From contig MOWL01000024.1 of the NCBI GenBank assembly GCA_002110485.1, positions 496,001-560,000 of the forward strand: a stretch of 64,000 bases of DNA, written 5' to 3'. Shown here one piece after another: positions 54,342 through 64,000 of the stretch. The position numbers were made by a program, and so were the translations under genes. Within the stretch, counting starts at the first letter, position 1, and every line of letters starts with the position of its first letter. The notes under the pieces are model-generated. The model was not told the DNA's origin, did no database searches, and saw only the letters and a program-made list of their open reading frames with translations. This DNA comes from Emergomyces orientalis (lineage: Eukaryota > Ascomycota > Eurotiomycetes > Onygenales > Ajellomycetaceae).

Positions 54342-55480
54342 TTATTTCAACCCCAGGATCCATGCTAACAACGGTACCTCTCTATAAATCTTATCCCATC
54401 CCCTCGCCTCCCACCCCATTCCCTCCCCCCCTCGTCCCACAACCCCCAGTCCACCAGCCAACCACAACCCAACTCCCGCCGCCGAAATCCCAATAACAAT
54501 CCATCTGACTTTCCTAGACCTCTTCCTCCACTCCAGCGATCCCAAAAACCCCCCGTTGGGCCCCTTACTCTTCCCCACCCACTTCCCCGTCTCCATCAGC
54601 TCCCTTCTATACCCCATCCACCACGCCCACCCACCTACAACATGCCAAACCCCAACCCCAACCAAAGCCCCGTACCACAGCCGCATAACCCACGGCGCCC
54701 TTGCAATTCCATGCGCCACAAACCCCAGCCCAACCCCAGAACTGCCCCCGTCCACGTACACCGGCACAAGCCTATTAACGAGCACATGCGACGCCAGTAG
54801 TGGTAACAGTAGATATCCCAACCGAGCCTGGGCGCTGGGACGTTTCCAGTTGCCCGACGCGCGGATTTCGTGGCGCTGGGCGCGTGTTTCGGCACCGTAG
54901 AGGCTGGCGCGGCGGCGGGCGCGGAGGATGCGGAGGGCGATACCTGAGGCGAGGTGGGTGAGGAGGGGGACGGTGAGGAGGAGGGGTTCGAGGGCGGGGG
55001 ATTGGTAGAAGGGCCGCGTGAGGAGGAGGTAGGGTTCAGAGGCCGAGACGGAGTTGGTAAGGAGGGGAATTAGGGAGGTGTTTGTTAAGTGCAGGGCTAG
55101 GAAAAGGGTCGGGGGGTATGTGGAGGTTCTTTGGAGGGTTGAAACTAGTATACTTGTTAGATTGGGGGAATATTATATAGTTTGATTCTTTAGGGGAGAG
55201 GAGGAGGTATATTCGTACGCCAGTATTCCCAACCTTTCCCGCTTAGTCCTAGATGCCGGAATGGGCTATGATTGTTTTTGCTTTCGCTTTCATATTTGCT
55301 ATTATCTGACGTTTTGCCGCTGGCGGCAGGGGTGTTTGGGAAGTATCCGCCCTGTTCTAGGTCCGGAGTCCAGTCAACAGGGGACGGATCGAGTTCCTGC
55401 AGTGATACTGTAGACGGGTCTTCATTTCTTGCATTGTCTGGTGGCCGTTGTCGATCAGAATTGGGAGGCTGTCGGTCCAT
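54342..55480 (-). CDS. MCP1: MCP1-like mitochondrial membrane protein (DUF1691)
   Basis: Yeast Mcp1 is a mitochondrial outer-membrane protein linked to lipid exchange and suppresses loss of ERMES (known for the family). Two exons, 55480-55219 and 55144-54342, give 354 residues; donor GTACGA, acceptor CTAG, phase 1. The N-terminal 85 residues are polar and Pro/Ser-rich. Hydrophobic segments follow: PTLFLALHLTNTSLIPLL, LEPLLLTVPLLTHLASGIAL, LGYLLLPLLASHVLVNRLVP, WYGALVGVGVWHVVGGWAWW and RWIVIGISAAGVGLWLAGGL. Two near-identical LLTxPLLxHxxSG / LLLPLLASHVLVNR halves are typical of the duplicated family domain. An Arg-rich loop (RILRARRRASLYG) sits between them. Starts 490 bp from the divergent zinc-finger gene. 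Confidence 0.85.
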
Positions 55481-55908
55481 TGGGTGGTTGTGTGGTGAAT
55501 ATTATGGCATTTGACCGGCCGGAGGTTTCAATAGGAGGAATGGCTGAATGAGGAGTATTTATAAACCACTCTATAAGCTGCAAAGAAGGATAATATCGTC
55601 AAGGAAAACAGTGGTTAGATATGGCTCTATATCTAAAGATATTTGAATATATATCGCAGTATAAAATAGATAAATTGAAGCTGAAAATTGGAAGTTTCCC
55701 CGGAATCTGTACACCGCCTTTTTTGTTTGAGCTGGCAAAATGATAACTAGTTACTCGTCCTTTTCTATAACATCGAACAGGATACTAGTAACGATGAGAA
55801 ATAGCTGATATTAAGCTATAACACCACTCAACTACAGGAAACAAACTATATCATGCCATCCTGGCCTTCACAAATACCCAAATCCTCAAAAACCTAAGCA
55901 AAAACCCA

Positions 55909-55943
<35 letters not shown>

Positions 55944-55970
55944 AAATCAAACCCATCTAACTCACACAAA
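55481..55970. promoter_or_regulatory. Divergent spacer MCP1 / zinc-finger gene
   Basis: 490 bp, AT-rich, with an AT repeat at 55912-55941 only 30 bp before the plus-strand start codon. Confidence 0.55.
55912..55941. repeat. AT dinucleotide microsatellite
   Basis: About 15 uninterrupted AT/TA units in the 5' leader or core promoter of the zinc-finger gene. Confidence 0.9.
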
Positions 55971-56707
55971 ATGCCGCCAGTCCGTCCCCACTCCCCCCAA
56001 TTCACCAAAAAACAACAACAAAAAGCTAACCAAAACAAAATCAGCGCGGCTTCACCAACCCAGCCCCCAAAACAGAATCCGCCCGCAGCGCCCTAACCTC
56101 CTTCACCTGCACATTATGCAGCAAATCCTACTCGCGCCACCCAGAATACGAAGCCCACATCGGCTCCTACGACCACCAGCACCGCAAGCGGCTGCGCGAT
56201 TTAAAGCAGTTATCCAGGGATCCGCAGGCGGCGGAGAGGGCGCGGAGAGAGGAGAGGAGGCGGGATGAGGAGGCGGGGATTGTTAGGGTTGAGGTTCAGG
56301 GCGAGGGGAAAGGGGGAGCGGGGGCTGGGGGCGGGAGTGGTGGTGGATCAGCTGGGGGAGGAGGGGGCGGAGGGGGCGGAGGGTTTAAGAAAGGCGGGTT
56401 TAAGAGTTCGTTTACGGCTGTCGGGGCGGGGAAGGTTAAGAAGAATCCGTTGGGGGAGGAAGAGGATGAGGAGGGAGAAGATGTGGGAGGGACAGGAATG
56501 AAAAGTAGGATTGCCGCGGCTGCTGCTAATACGATAGGTGAATCGTTGGTCAGGAGGCGGAGTGCAGCAGATGCGGATGCGGAGAGTGAGACGGATGAGG
56601 ATGAGGAAGGTGGTGGGTATTATGATCCACGCAGGCCGACTGGGTGTGAATCGGGATGTGCGGGTGCGGGTGCGGGTGTGGGTGTTGGGATTGTTCAGGC
56701 TGTATGA
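55971..56707 (+). CDS. C2H2 zinc-finger protein with Gly-rich and acidic tail
   Basis: Function unknown. Best model: exon 1 is nine bases (ATG CCG CCA, 55971-55979), donor GTCCGT, a CTAAC branch site near 56026, and exon 2 at 56045-56707 after ATCAG; 223 residues. Without splicing the ATG frame stops at 56094. One C2H2 finger lies at about residues 20-45 (CTLCSKSYSRHPEYEAHIGS then H-x3-H within YDHQHRKRLRDLKQ), in the style of RNA/U1-type fingers with a long linker. A charged helix (AERARREERRRDEEAG), a Gly run (GGGGGGGGGGF), the motif FKKGGFKSSF, and an acidic stretch (EEEDEEGED, ESETDEDEEGG) follow. The finger plus FKKGGFK pattern recurs in uncharacterised fungal proteins as I recall them; this was not checked. 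The nine-base exon is the weak point. Confidence 0.65.
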
Positions 56708-57007
56708 ATATGACGCGACATTTCGATGTCTTGATTTATGCATAATGTTATTCTTTCTGGAATGATGGATGATGGGCGTTATGGATGAATGATATATATA
56801 TATGTATGATATTATGACGACGTTACATGGACGGATGAAATGTACTTGAATCTAGAGAACTATAATATACTTCCGTGCTTTCTACCACGGTCATGTCTCC
56901 CAGGCATTGCCGTGCGCAGGTATGCTATACAGAGCTATAAGTATACCGTCCTTCCATCTGTCACTCCACCTCTCACCCCTGGTCATATTCAAAGTTAGAG
57001 CATACCA

Positions 57008-58126
57008 TCACAACTTCCTCCCGTCCACCCCTTCATTTGTAATTTTCACAACCTGAATCTCCCCATGCTCGTCAAAATGCATCCTATCGATGCACACGAC
57101 GCGATGGTCTCGAGCATTATCAGTCGGATACCGACGATGATAGACGATATAATAATCATTTCCGATATTGAAGACGCTGTTGTGGCCTGTGCTGGTGCCG
57201 ATGTCTGGATCACTACTGAGGATCAACTTGGAAGGCCCGTTGAAGGGGCCGAGTGGGTTGTCGGCTTTGACGTATTTGACAGCGTAGGAGGGGTCGCCCC
57301 ATCTGTGATTCAAATATTTTAGCAATTTTTAGAGATAAAAGCAAGAGAAAAAAAGAAAAAGAAAAAAAAAGAAAAAAAAAATTTCAACTCACCCTCCAAC
57401 ACTATAAAAAAGGTAATAAACCCCTTTCCTTTTCAACATCCACGGGCCCTCTACATACTCATTCTCCGGCGTCACCTCTTTAAACTCCCCCTTAAACGAC
57501 ACCATATCCTCCGCCAACTCCCCGACAACCGCATGCCCCCCGCCGCCCCAGTACAAATAATTCCTCCCTTCGCCGTTTCCTCCCTGCTTCCCGTTCCCAT
57601 CCATAAACACCATCGCATCAATCGGCTGCGCGCCATGCACATATTTCCCAATCAGCGGTTTGCCCAATACATCCACAAAGCGCCCCGCTGGCGACGAGGC
57701 AACGGCAACGCCAATGCCCACGCCCTCACCAGCGGAGTAGTAGAGGTAGTAGGAGCCGGCTTTGTGGCCGACGGTGGGGGCCCATGCGGCGCGGTTGGTG
57801 GTCCAGGGCACGTCGGCGAAGTCGAGGACGCGGCCGGTATGTTCCCAGGTGAGCAGGTCGGAGGAGACGAACGCGTCGAAGAAGGTTTGGTTGTCGAAGG
57901 CAGCGGAGTAGGTGGGGTAGAGGTAGTACTTGTTCTCGTAGATGCGGAGTTCCGGGTCGGCGTACCAGCCGTCTATGATGGGGTTGCCGGTTTTGATACG
58001 GGAGGTGATGTATTGCGTCAAAGGAGGGGGGTTGGGGTAGGCTAGGGTAAGGGGCAAGTTCACGAGGAGGAGGAGGGGCAGGAGGAGGAGGGGGGAGCCT
58101 GTGGATTCATGGAGCAATTTCAACAT
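57008..58126 (-). CDS. Secreted glycoside hydrolase family 43 protein
   Basis: Probable arabinan/xylan-side-chain hydrolase. Two exons, 58126-57393 and 57302-57008 (donor GTGAGT, acceptor ACAG), give 342 residues. An N-terminal signal peptide is clear (LLLLPLLLLVNLPLTLAY, cut near residue 29). The five-bladed GH43 catalytic residues are visible: Asp57 in GWYADPELRIYENKYYLYPT (base), Asp170 in HGAQPIDAMVF (pKa modulator) and Glu226 in YVEGPWMLKRKG (acid). TGHNSVF holds the conserved His. The sequence is short, with no carbohydrate-binding module. Substrate (alpha-L-arabinofuranoside, arabinan or beta-xyloside) cannot be set from this. No other plant-wall genes are nearby. Confidence 0.9.
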
Positions 58127-60605
58127 GATTTGTGAATGGTGACTGGATATATTGCAGACTTGAGGCTGTATGTAAGGAGTTTCTTTGGCAAGAAATTGGA
58201 GGGTGTCGCCCGAGTATAAGTACTACGAGAAGACGAAGAGGAGACAACCTTGGAAAGTCTCAACTTGACAGAGCTGGTCCGATATGAGACATCAAGCAGT
58301 CCAGGAGTCCAAGATTCCAGGCATCCAGCTTGGGGGGTATCGGGGGTATGGTATCAGCCAGGAAAAAGGAGAATAAAACAGGACGAGATGTCTCTGTTTC
58401 TGTCCGTTTGTGTTTATATAAAAACTAGCAGCATCTTGGGCGTAAGGAGATAGAGAAACTCCTTCCCGCCTTTATAGCAAACATCCTGTAGAGGCCTGGG
58501 AAGGAACCGTTGTTGTATAGCAGAGCATAGTATAGCATAGTATAGGATACCCTGATATACTCTGGTATACTATGGTGCACTATAGTGTAGTGTAAAGTAT
58601 CCCCGCGTCTGCAAGTTGCTGCATAATGACTGCTCATACGTCAATCTAGAGTGCCCAGACAAGGGGATACACGGCTAGGATATAGAAGAGCAGTCGGAAC
58701 AGGCGGGGAATAGAGAAAAGAAAAAAGCACCGAGGCCATGATCTGTGGAATTGTCTGATGCATGTGTCCGCTCCCTGTGACGATGCTTATCCCACTGACA
58801 GAGTAAAGGTTGCAGTTAGATATATGGATCCCTGTAAGGAGTATGGAGGGTGCAAATTGTACAGGCGCTGTCTGTGTCGTACTGTCGCAGCTAGAGATGA
58901 GACTCGGCGTGCATCAACGGCAAGGAAAATATCTCGTGCACTGGTTTATGTTGCCGGTGTAATCTGTAATTTGTAATTTGATGAAAAGGCTGCCAGGGAT
59001 AGCTTGGATGGAGCTTTGGCCTGTTTCTTTTTTCTTTTTTCCTTTTTGTCCCACACTTAACTACTAATTAATTATGCACGCAAGTCGATCATTAAACTTG
59101 GCGGTTGGAGCTGTGCAGCCTAAGAGAGGTAAGAGAAAAGACAAAGGAAAACTTATTTAGAGACGCCGAATGGAATGCGACAAGGGGTATACGGAGTATA
59201 CATAGTTGATTAATCAAGCCCTTTTGTGCGCCGAAGAAACATTTTTTTCATATTGATCAGGAAATATAAAATATCAGACTCTCTGAGCCTTGAAATATTG
59301 AATTATTTATATCAATGGCCGGATAATCTAAAGTATTGAAATGAAAGATCAAGGCATCATCATCCCTGCTAGTTCTTTTTTTATTTTTTACACTCTATGG
59401 AGTATCAATAATGCCCCGATTGATTGACTATTCCCTCTGTTGTAGAAACATATATCCAAAGATTCGGCGTGTTTCTTTTCAAAATATATATCAGATTCTT
59501 ATATACAACACGGGTACTCCGTATACTATCTTCTGGCAATACAGCTGTGTGAAATAATCACCCAACAAAATGCCTAACAAATTTTACTTTCAAGCATCAA
59601 AACCTTTTCTTATCTGTACTACTTGAGTAATATAAATTAAATATGGCATTTCTCAGATATCTTATATAAAATGAATTTAGTTTCTGGGCCGGAGTAGAAA
59701 TATCTCACCATAGCCCGTCCCCCGTCTGTCTGTAATTGTCTCTATTGTTATATAGCATACACCCACATCCGCCAGACCGCGACTCTGATAGAAATGTGTG
59801 TTGGTAGTTGTTTCAGCAAAGGGTTGCCTGAGTTGGGTTTTGGTTGTACTAGCTGTACTCTGTACAATATATTCCATACGTTGGCATCAGGGGGAATTAG
59901 AGAGAAAATACAATGTATTTTTGCTGCAGAGGTAATATGAACTGTGTGAAGTTCAGTATTGACTGACTGACTGACAGATAGTGACCTGATTTTCATTGCT
60001 AATAAAAATACAGCAAATAACTGTTGTGATCTCCAACATATTTAGTTAATGTTTTTCTGTTCTTCATAGTACTATCTTTGATGTTGGCGTAGTTAAGGAG
60101 TACAAGCAGGCGCCAGCTCACTCATCCCAGCCACCCTTGAGCCGCCAACCAGCCGATCATTTTTCTCCAGCGCAAACATCTTCATCATCGCCGCCATTGA
60201 GAAAATCAAACTTGTCCGTCCTGAAAACCCACCATATCCACCATGAGGCAATCTGAGAAATAGTGAGAACCCATTTTGTAGCTCTCACTCTTCCTCTCAG
60301 TCATCTTTTAGTGCCCCGAAACCGATCCCCAGAGCTTGAATCAGGCCAATACCTGAATACGGCTGTGGGTCGCCCGGTGAATCACGCCTCTCGCATACAG
60401 AGTACATTATTTGCAAAAAATTGTGTACTACTTATTTTTATTAATTGAAACACAAAATCACACGCCACCCTGCTGGGCTCAAATCTGATCCGCCTCTTTA
60501 TCTTAACTTTCATCGCATATGAACCCTCCATCTATCCCCGCCACATCTGTTTCATACCTACGGAGTACATTTTTATAATTTACATCCCCTCGCTTTTTCG
60601 GCATC
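58127..60605. other. Intergenic region, no gene supported
   Basis: 2.5 kb between divergent genes. Short frames (for example 58758-58976, 59748-59996) lack domain features. Three copies of the TACGGAGTA word lie here (59190, 59515 in reverse, 60559). A run of ATAGTATAG-like repeats sits near 58525-58590. Confidence 0.5.
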
Positions 60606-62643
60606 ATGCCAAACTTGCGGTCCCCAGACGACGAGCACCGGCCCTTGTCTGGGTCGCCCGCGCCCAAGAGCAGCAGCAAGACAACTCAGCAGCAACCACC
60701 GCTGGAGATTCCGATACTTTACCAAAAAAAAGATGATTGGCCGGCCGACCGACTGGCCAAACTCTATGTTACTCGCCTGCAGAACTCGAAGTTGAACTGG
60801 GATGAATTTCAGGAAGTGCGTTTTGTAGAGATATGACAATGTCCCATGATTGAGAATAACTATTTTTCTTCTTCTCTGTTTTACTGATATTCATATGGGG
60901 GTTCCCCCCCCCTCTGACTCGGGGTTATTCAGAAATTCTACCCAAACTATCATACTCAAGTGAGGTTCAAGTTCTATGTAAGTGACAAATATATGAATGA
61001 AATATTTCAAAACCTCCCGCATTTAATTATCTGAACATAAATAAGACTCTACATATATACTAACGGTTACGATAGGAAGCAAGAAAGCTGGCTGCTAAAG
61101 ATGGACTGGTAACTATTTACTTCTCCCCCAAGGGGTAAACGGCACAGAGAGAGAAAGCTCAATAGTTAACTTGAACTAGCCAAATATCTCTCCAGTCAAT
61201 CTTCCAAGCAACATGCAGCCCCGGAATCGCAAGCCCAGACATGCACTTGAGAAATTCTATGCAGAAAGTGAACTGGATGACTCTGACACCGACAGCGAGG
61301 GCGGTGATATTTTATACCAAACTGAAAATACCTCCGCAGGGCATGATACTGCCGTAGGTTCCTTGCAACCCCCCCCTCTTTTTTTAATCATCCTCTTATA
61401 CATTGAATAAATAAATACTTACCTATCCACCCAGAACCCACCACGTACCCTAACTAGCAAACCAAAACCCAAACCCGCTTCAACCCCATCCGCACCAGCC
61501 CGCAAGAGCCTGGGAGCCACTTCCACTTCTCTAAGGACTGGCTCCGAGAAACGTCCAGCCAAACGCCCACGGATCAGCACGTCGTCACGCCCCGCAACAC
61601 CGTCTACGGGCCATGGCAGCACCACCACCACCCGCGCCCGCGGGCACCCTTCGTCTTCCGCAGTAATCGACACACATCACCAATCCGCCTCTGCCTCCAC
61701 CTCCGCCCCGATCCCCGCCCCCGCCAGCTTCCCATCAAACGCCCATCCACATCCACAACCACATGCACCTACCCATGCTTCAGCACCCGCGCCGCCACTC
61801 ACTGGAACCCCCGCCACCCTAGCGCCAGCCCCCACCACAATCACAGCCACGACCCCAATCCCCTCCAGCGAATTCGGCTCCAAAATCCGCTTTGACCGCG
61901 TCAACCTCGCCGACTGGACGTACATCTACCACCTTGCCAAAGCATGTCCAGCCGAGCGCGAGCGTGCCGATGCCCTTGCAATGCGTGACCAGGACCAGCT
62001 GCGGCTTATTGCGGAGATGCAGAGTCGCATGGCGGAGATGGAGGCGGAGATGGAGGAGATGAGGAGGAGGGTGGAGATGCAGGAGGCTGCTGTTGCTGCT
62101 GCGACGGCAGCGACGGCTCCTGTGAAGGCGGGGGTGGGTGGTGGTGGTGGTGATGAGAAGCAGGGGCAAGCGCAAGGGCAGAGCGGCAACGGCAACGCCA
62201 ACGGCAGCGCCAACGGCAGCGGCAGCGTTGTTCAGCCGGACCAGCCATCATCATTATCATTTACCTTGTCATCACTAGGACATGACTTGGATCCTAGCTC
62301 GATGACGGCTACGGTTGCGGCGGCGACTCAGGTATCGACGACGCTGAAGACGCGGGCGACGGAGCTCGGAGACTTGTTTGATGGGTTGTGGAAGGCAAGT
62401 TTGAAATTTATTCCGCCGTTTCAACTGGAGGAGATGGGGATGCAGAGGGCCAGTGAGGGGATTGTGGGGAAGATTAGGGAAATTGGAGAGGTTGCGGAAG
62501 AGGTCGGAAGGGTGGGGATTAGGGTGCAGGCAGGGATGGGGAATCAGAGTGGGAATGGGAATAAGAGTGGGAATGAAGGTGCTGTTGGTCGTGGTGATGG
62601 TGATGAGAGAAGGGCGGGTTCGGAGTTCAAGGATGAGAATTAA
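60606..62643 (+). CDS. Hypothetical Myb/SANT-like protein with C-terminal coiled coil
   Basis: Five exons: 60606-60815, 60933-60977, 61076-61108, 61219-61353 and 61435-62643 (543 residues). All introns are phase 0; donors GTGCGT, GTAAGT, GTAACT and GTAGGT; TACTAAC branch before exon 3. Joining them builds one helical domain at about residues 38-98 (KKDDWPADRLAKLYVTRL, NSKLNWDEFQE, KFYPNYHTQVRFKFYEARKL) whose three helices and spaced Trp/Phe residues resemble a Myb/SANT module. Next comes an acidic Ser/Asp patch (SELDDSDTDSEGGD), a basic low-complexity region (KRPAKRPRIS, a likely nuclear signal), a Pro/Ala/His-rich stretch, then a conserved-looking segment (FGSKIRFDRVNLADWTYIYH) and a Met/Glu coiled coil (RLIAEMQSRMAEMEAEMEEM). 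Two exons of 33 and 45 bases make the N-terminal domain easy to miss. A transcription-related role is inference. Confidence 0.75.
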
Positions 62644-63747
62644 GTGGAATAGATGGCAGAGTTTCGGTTTTTTTTTTTTTGTGTTTGGCCAGTCTGGGTT
62701 TCATTTTAGTATTTCTAGCATGGTGGTTTGTTCTTTTGCGGTTTGATTGTTTGAATTTTTTGTACTAACTAATATGATATAATACCCTTTTATATCATTT
62801 ACCTAAATTATTCAATGTAATAATGGGCGAGGATGGGAATATTTGCAGAGAACAGTGTTAACAATAATATCTCTTAAGCTCAGCTACTGATATTTTTATT
62901 CTTTTCTTCTTCTTTTCAGTTACTTAGCTATTGTAGTTTATATTATTGACACTTTTTTTATTGCCACAAAAAAAATAAGCAAAGCAAGGAAGCGCTCTTA
63001 TATAAAAGCACACCTAACTAAACATTTGTTTTCAGATTCTTCGCTCTTAGACGCGATGCTGTAGTTATATGATTTCTTAGCTTCAATTTAGCCCCAAAGA
63101 AATCACAAGATTAATTTTTTACTTTCAACCAATTATTTGATTCTGTTTCTTTCAATATCAGCACACCACAACCATTGACTTCCAAAACTGTTGGCAAATA
63201 TCGAAATATACAAATACAAGTACAAATAATGTGTTGTGGTTATTATGTGCATTTCATCTCCCCTAAAGGAGGCCACCGAGAGAGAAAGCAAGCAAGAAAA
63301 TTCTGGCCAAAGAATCAATCGAGAATTAACTGACGAGGTATCTACGTGATTGGGAGGTAAAAGCACAATTACTTCCTGGTATCAACAAGACATCGATCGA
63401 GCCGGCAGCAAATAACTACAGCGAATGGTGTTATATTTTCCGTTATTCACCCACTGGCCATTGCTTGACAACCAAAAATACATTTTCAAAACACCAACAT
63501 TCCTACTGAAAAGCAATTTGAATGAACAGGCATGGATATTTTCCTGGATGCCTCTGTTTCCCAACAGGGTTAATGCTAGATTTGGCCCTCGAAATGCAAG
63601 TCGCAAAGAAGAAGAAGAAGAAGAAGAAGAAGAAGACAATGACTGTCCCTAGGCACACTGAAAGCAGCAGCTAATATATTTTGCTGCTTTGTTGAAATGA
63701 CGGAGACAAACAGCGTCTTTCAACTTCGTCACTCAAACTGCTGCCGC
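62644..63747. other. Intergenic region at the right end
   Basis: 1.1 kb, AT-rich; only a GAA repeat stands out. No gene seen. Confidence 0.5.
63605..63636. repeat. GAA/AAG trinucleotide repeat
   Basis: About ten perfect AAG units. It yields a poly-Glu or poly-Ser run in chance frames; no gene model supports either. Confidence 0.9.
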
Positions 63748-64000
63748 ATGGGGTGTTACGACCACCCCCAGAAAAATGACAAGAGAAAATGTACGGGGCT
63801 AAATTACCTAATAACCGCCTTCGCCATTCTAACGCTTTTCTTTGCTCTTGCAGTATGCAGCTTCTTTTCGCCTGTGGAAGCAGATGAGCCGTGGGGTGTA
63901 ATTATCGTTTGTTTTGGCGATTTCCGAAAGGAAAAAACTTTGTGCCGTTTGTTCCTCTCCATACCGTTATACTGGAGATTCTTTGTCTTGCTCCTTTCCC
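63748..64000 (+). CDS. Possible membrane protein, cut by window edge
   Basis: An open frame of 84 codons from ATG 63748 to the end of the window. Residues 1-18 are polar and basic (MGCYDHPQKNDKRKC), followed by one strong hydrophobic segment (LITAFAILTLFFALAVCSFF) and a second, weaker one at the edge (SIPLYWRFFVLLLS). No family recognised. It could equally be a chance frame or a first exon. Confidence 0.3.
   Translation, partial: MGCYDHPQKNDKRKCTGLNYLITAFAILTLFFALAVCSFFSPVEADEPWGVIIVCFGDFRKEKTLCRLFLSIPLYWRFFVLLLS

Noticed and set aside
1..64000. CRISPR array, bacterial operon or prophage signals
   Set aside because: Intron-rich eukaryotic genes throughout; repeats found are LTRs, microsatellites and target duplications only.

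Overview
This window comes from a filamentous ascomycete. The protein-coding genes carry several short introns with fungal splice signals (GTANGT-type donors, CTAAC branch sites). Fatty-acid synthase is split into two very large subunits, and LEU2, TFG1, HGH1, MCP1 and TRM1 orthologues are present. FAS organisation, gene style and large AT-rich transposon blocks with repeat-induced-mutation scars suggest a Eurotiomycete, probably Onygenales. That placement is inference and was not tested by any search.

Layout. 0.5-5.3 kb: an inositol-monophosphatase gene (-), a gene-poor 2.1 kb stretch and HGH1 (+). 5.57-28.32 kb: a three-level nest of retrotransposons. A Ty1/copia element (LTRs 5571-5991 and 27901-28322, target duplication ACTAT) was split by a LINE (10070-26956, 9-bp target duplication). 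The LINE was in turn split by a Ty3/gypsy element (13453-22887, identical 348-bp LTRs, 4-bp target duplication ATAG). All three lie on the minus strand. The copia element and the LINE are AT-rich and broken by in-frame stops without frameshifts across long stretches, as RIP would leave them. The gypsy element is intact. Its gag and pol ORFs meet at a T TTA AAC slippery heptamer directly before the gag stop, and it carries an extra 394-residue ORF downstream of pol that may be joined to pol by splicing.

28.5-33.7 kb: a fungal protein with OB-like regions (+) and TFIIF alpha, TFG1 (+). 34.5-48.4 kb: the fatty-acid synthase pair, FAS1 (beta, -) and FAS2 (alpha, +), transcribed divergently from a 1.65-kb shared intergenic region. 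The two products form the alpha6-beta6 cytosolic synthase, so a shared control region would keep them in balance.

49.2-58.1 kb: TRM1 (+) with two likely start codons, LEU2 (-), MCP1 (-), a C2H2 zinc-finger gene with a 9-nt first exon (+) and a secreted GH43 glycosidase (-). 58.1-64 kb: mostly intergenic, with a five-exon Myb-like/coiled-coil gene (60606-62643, +) and an ORF running off the right edge. No tRNA, rRNA or CRISPR array was recognised.
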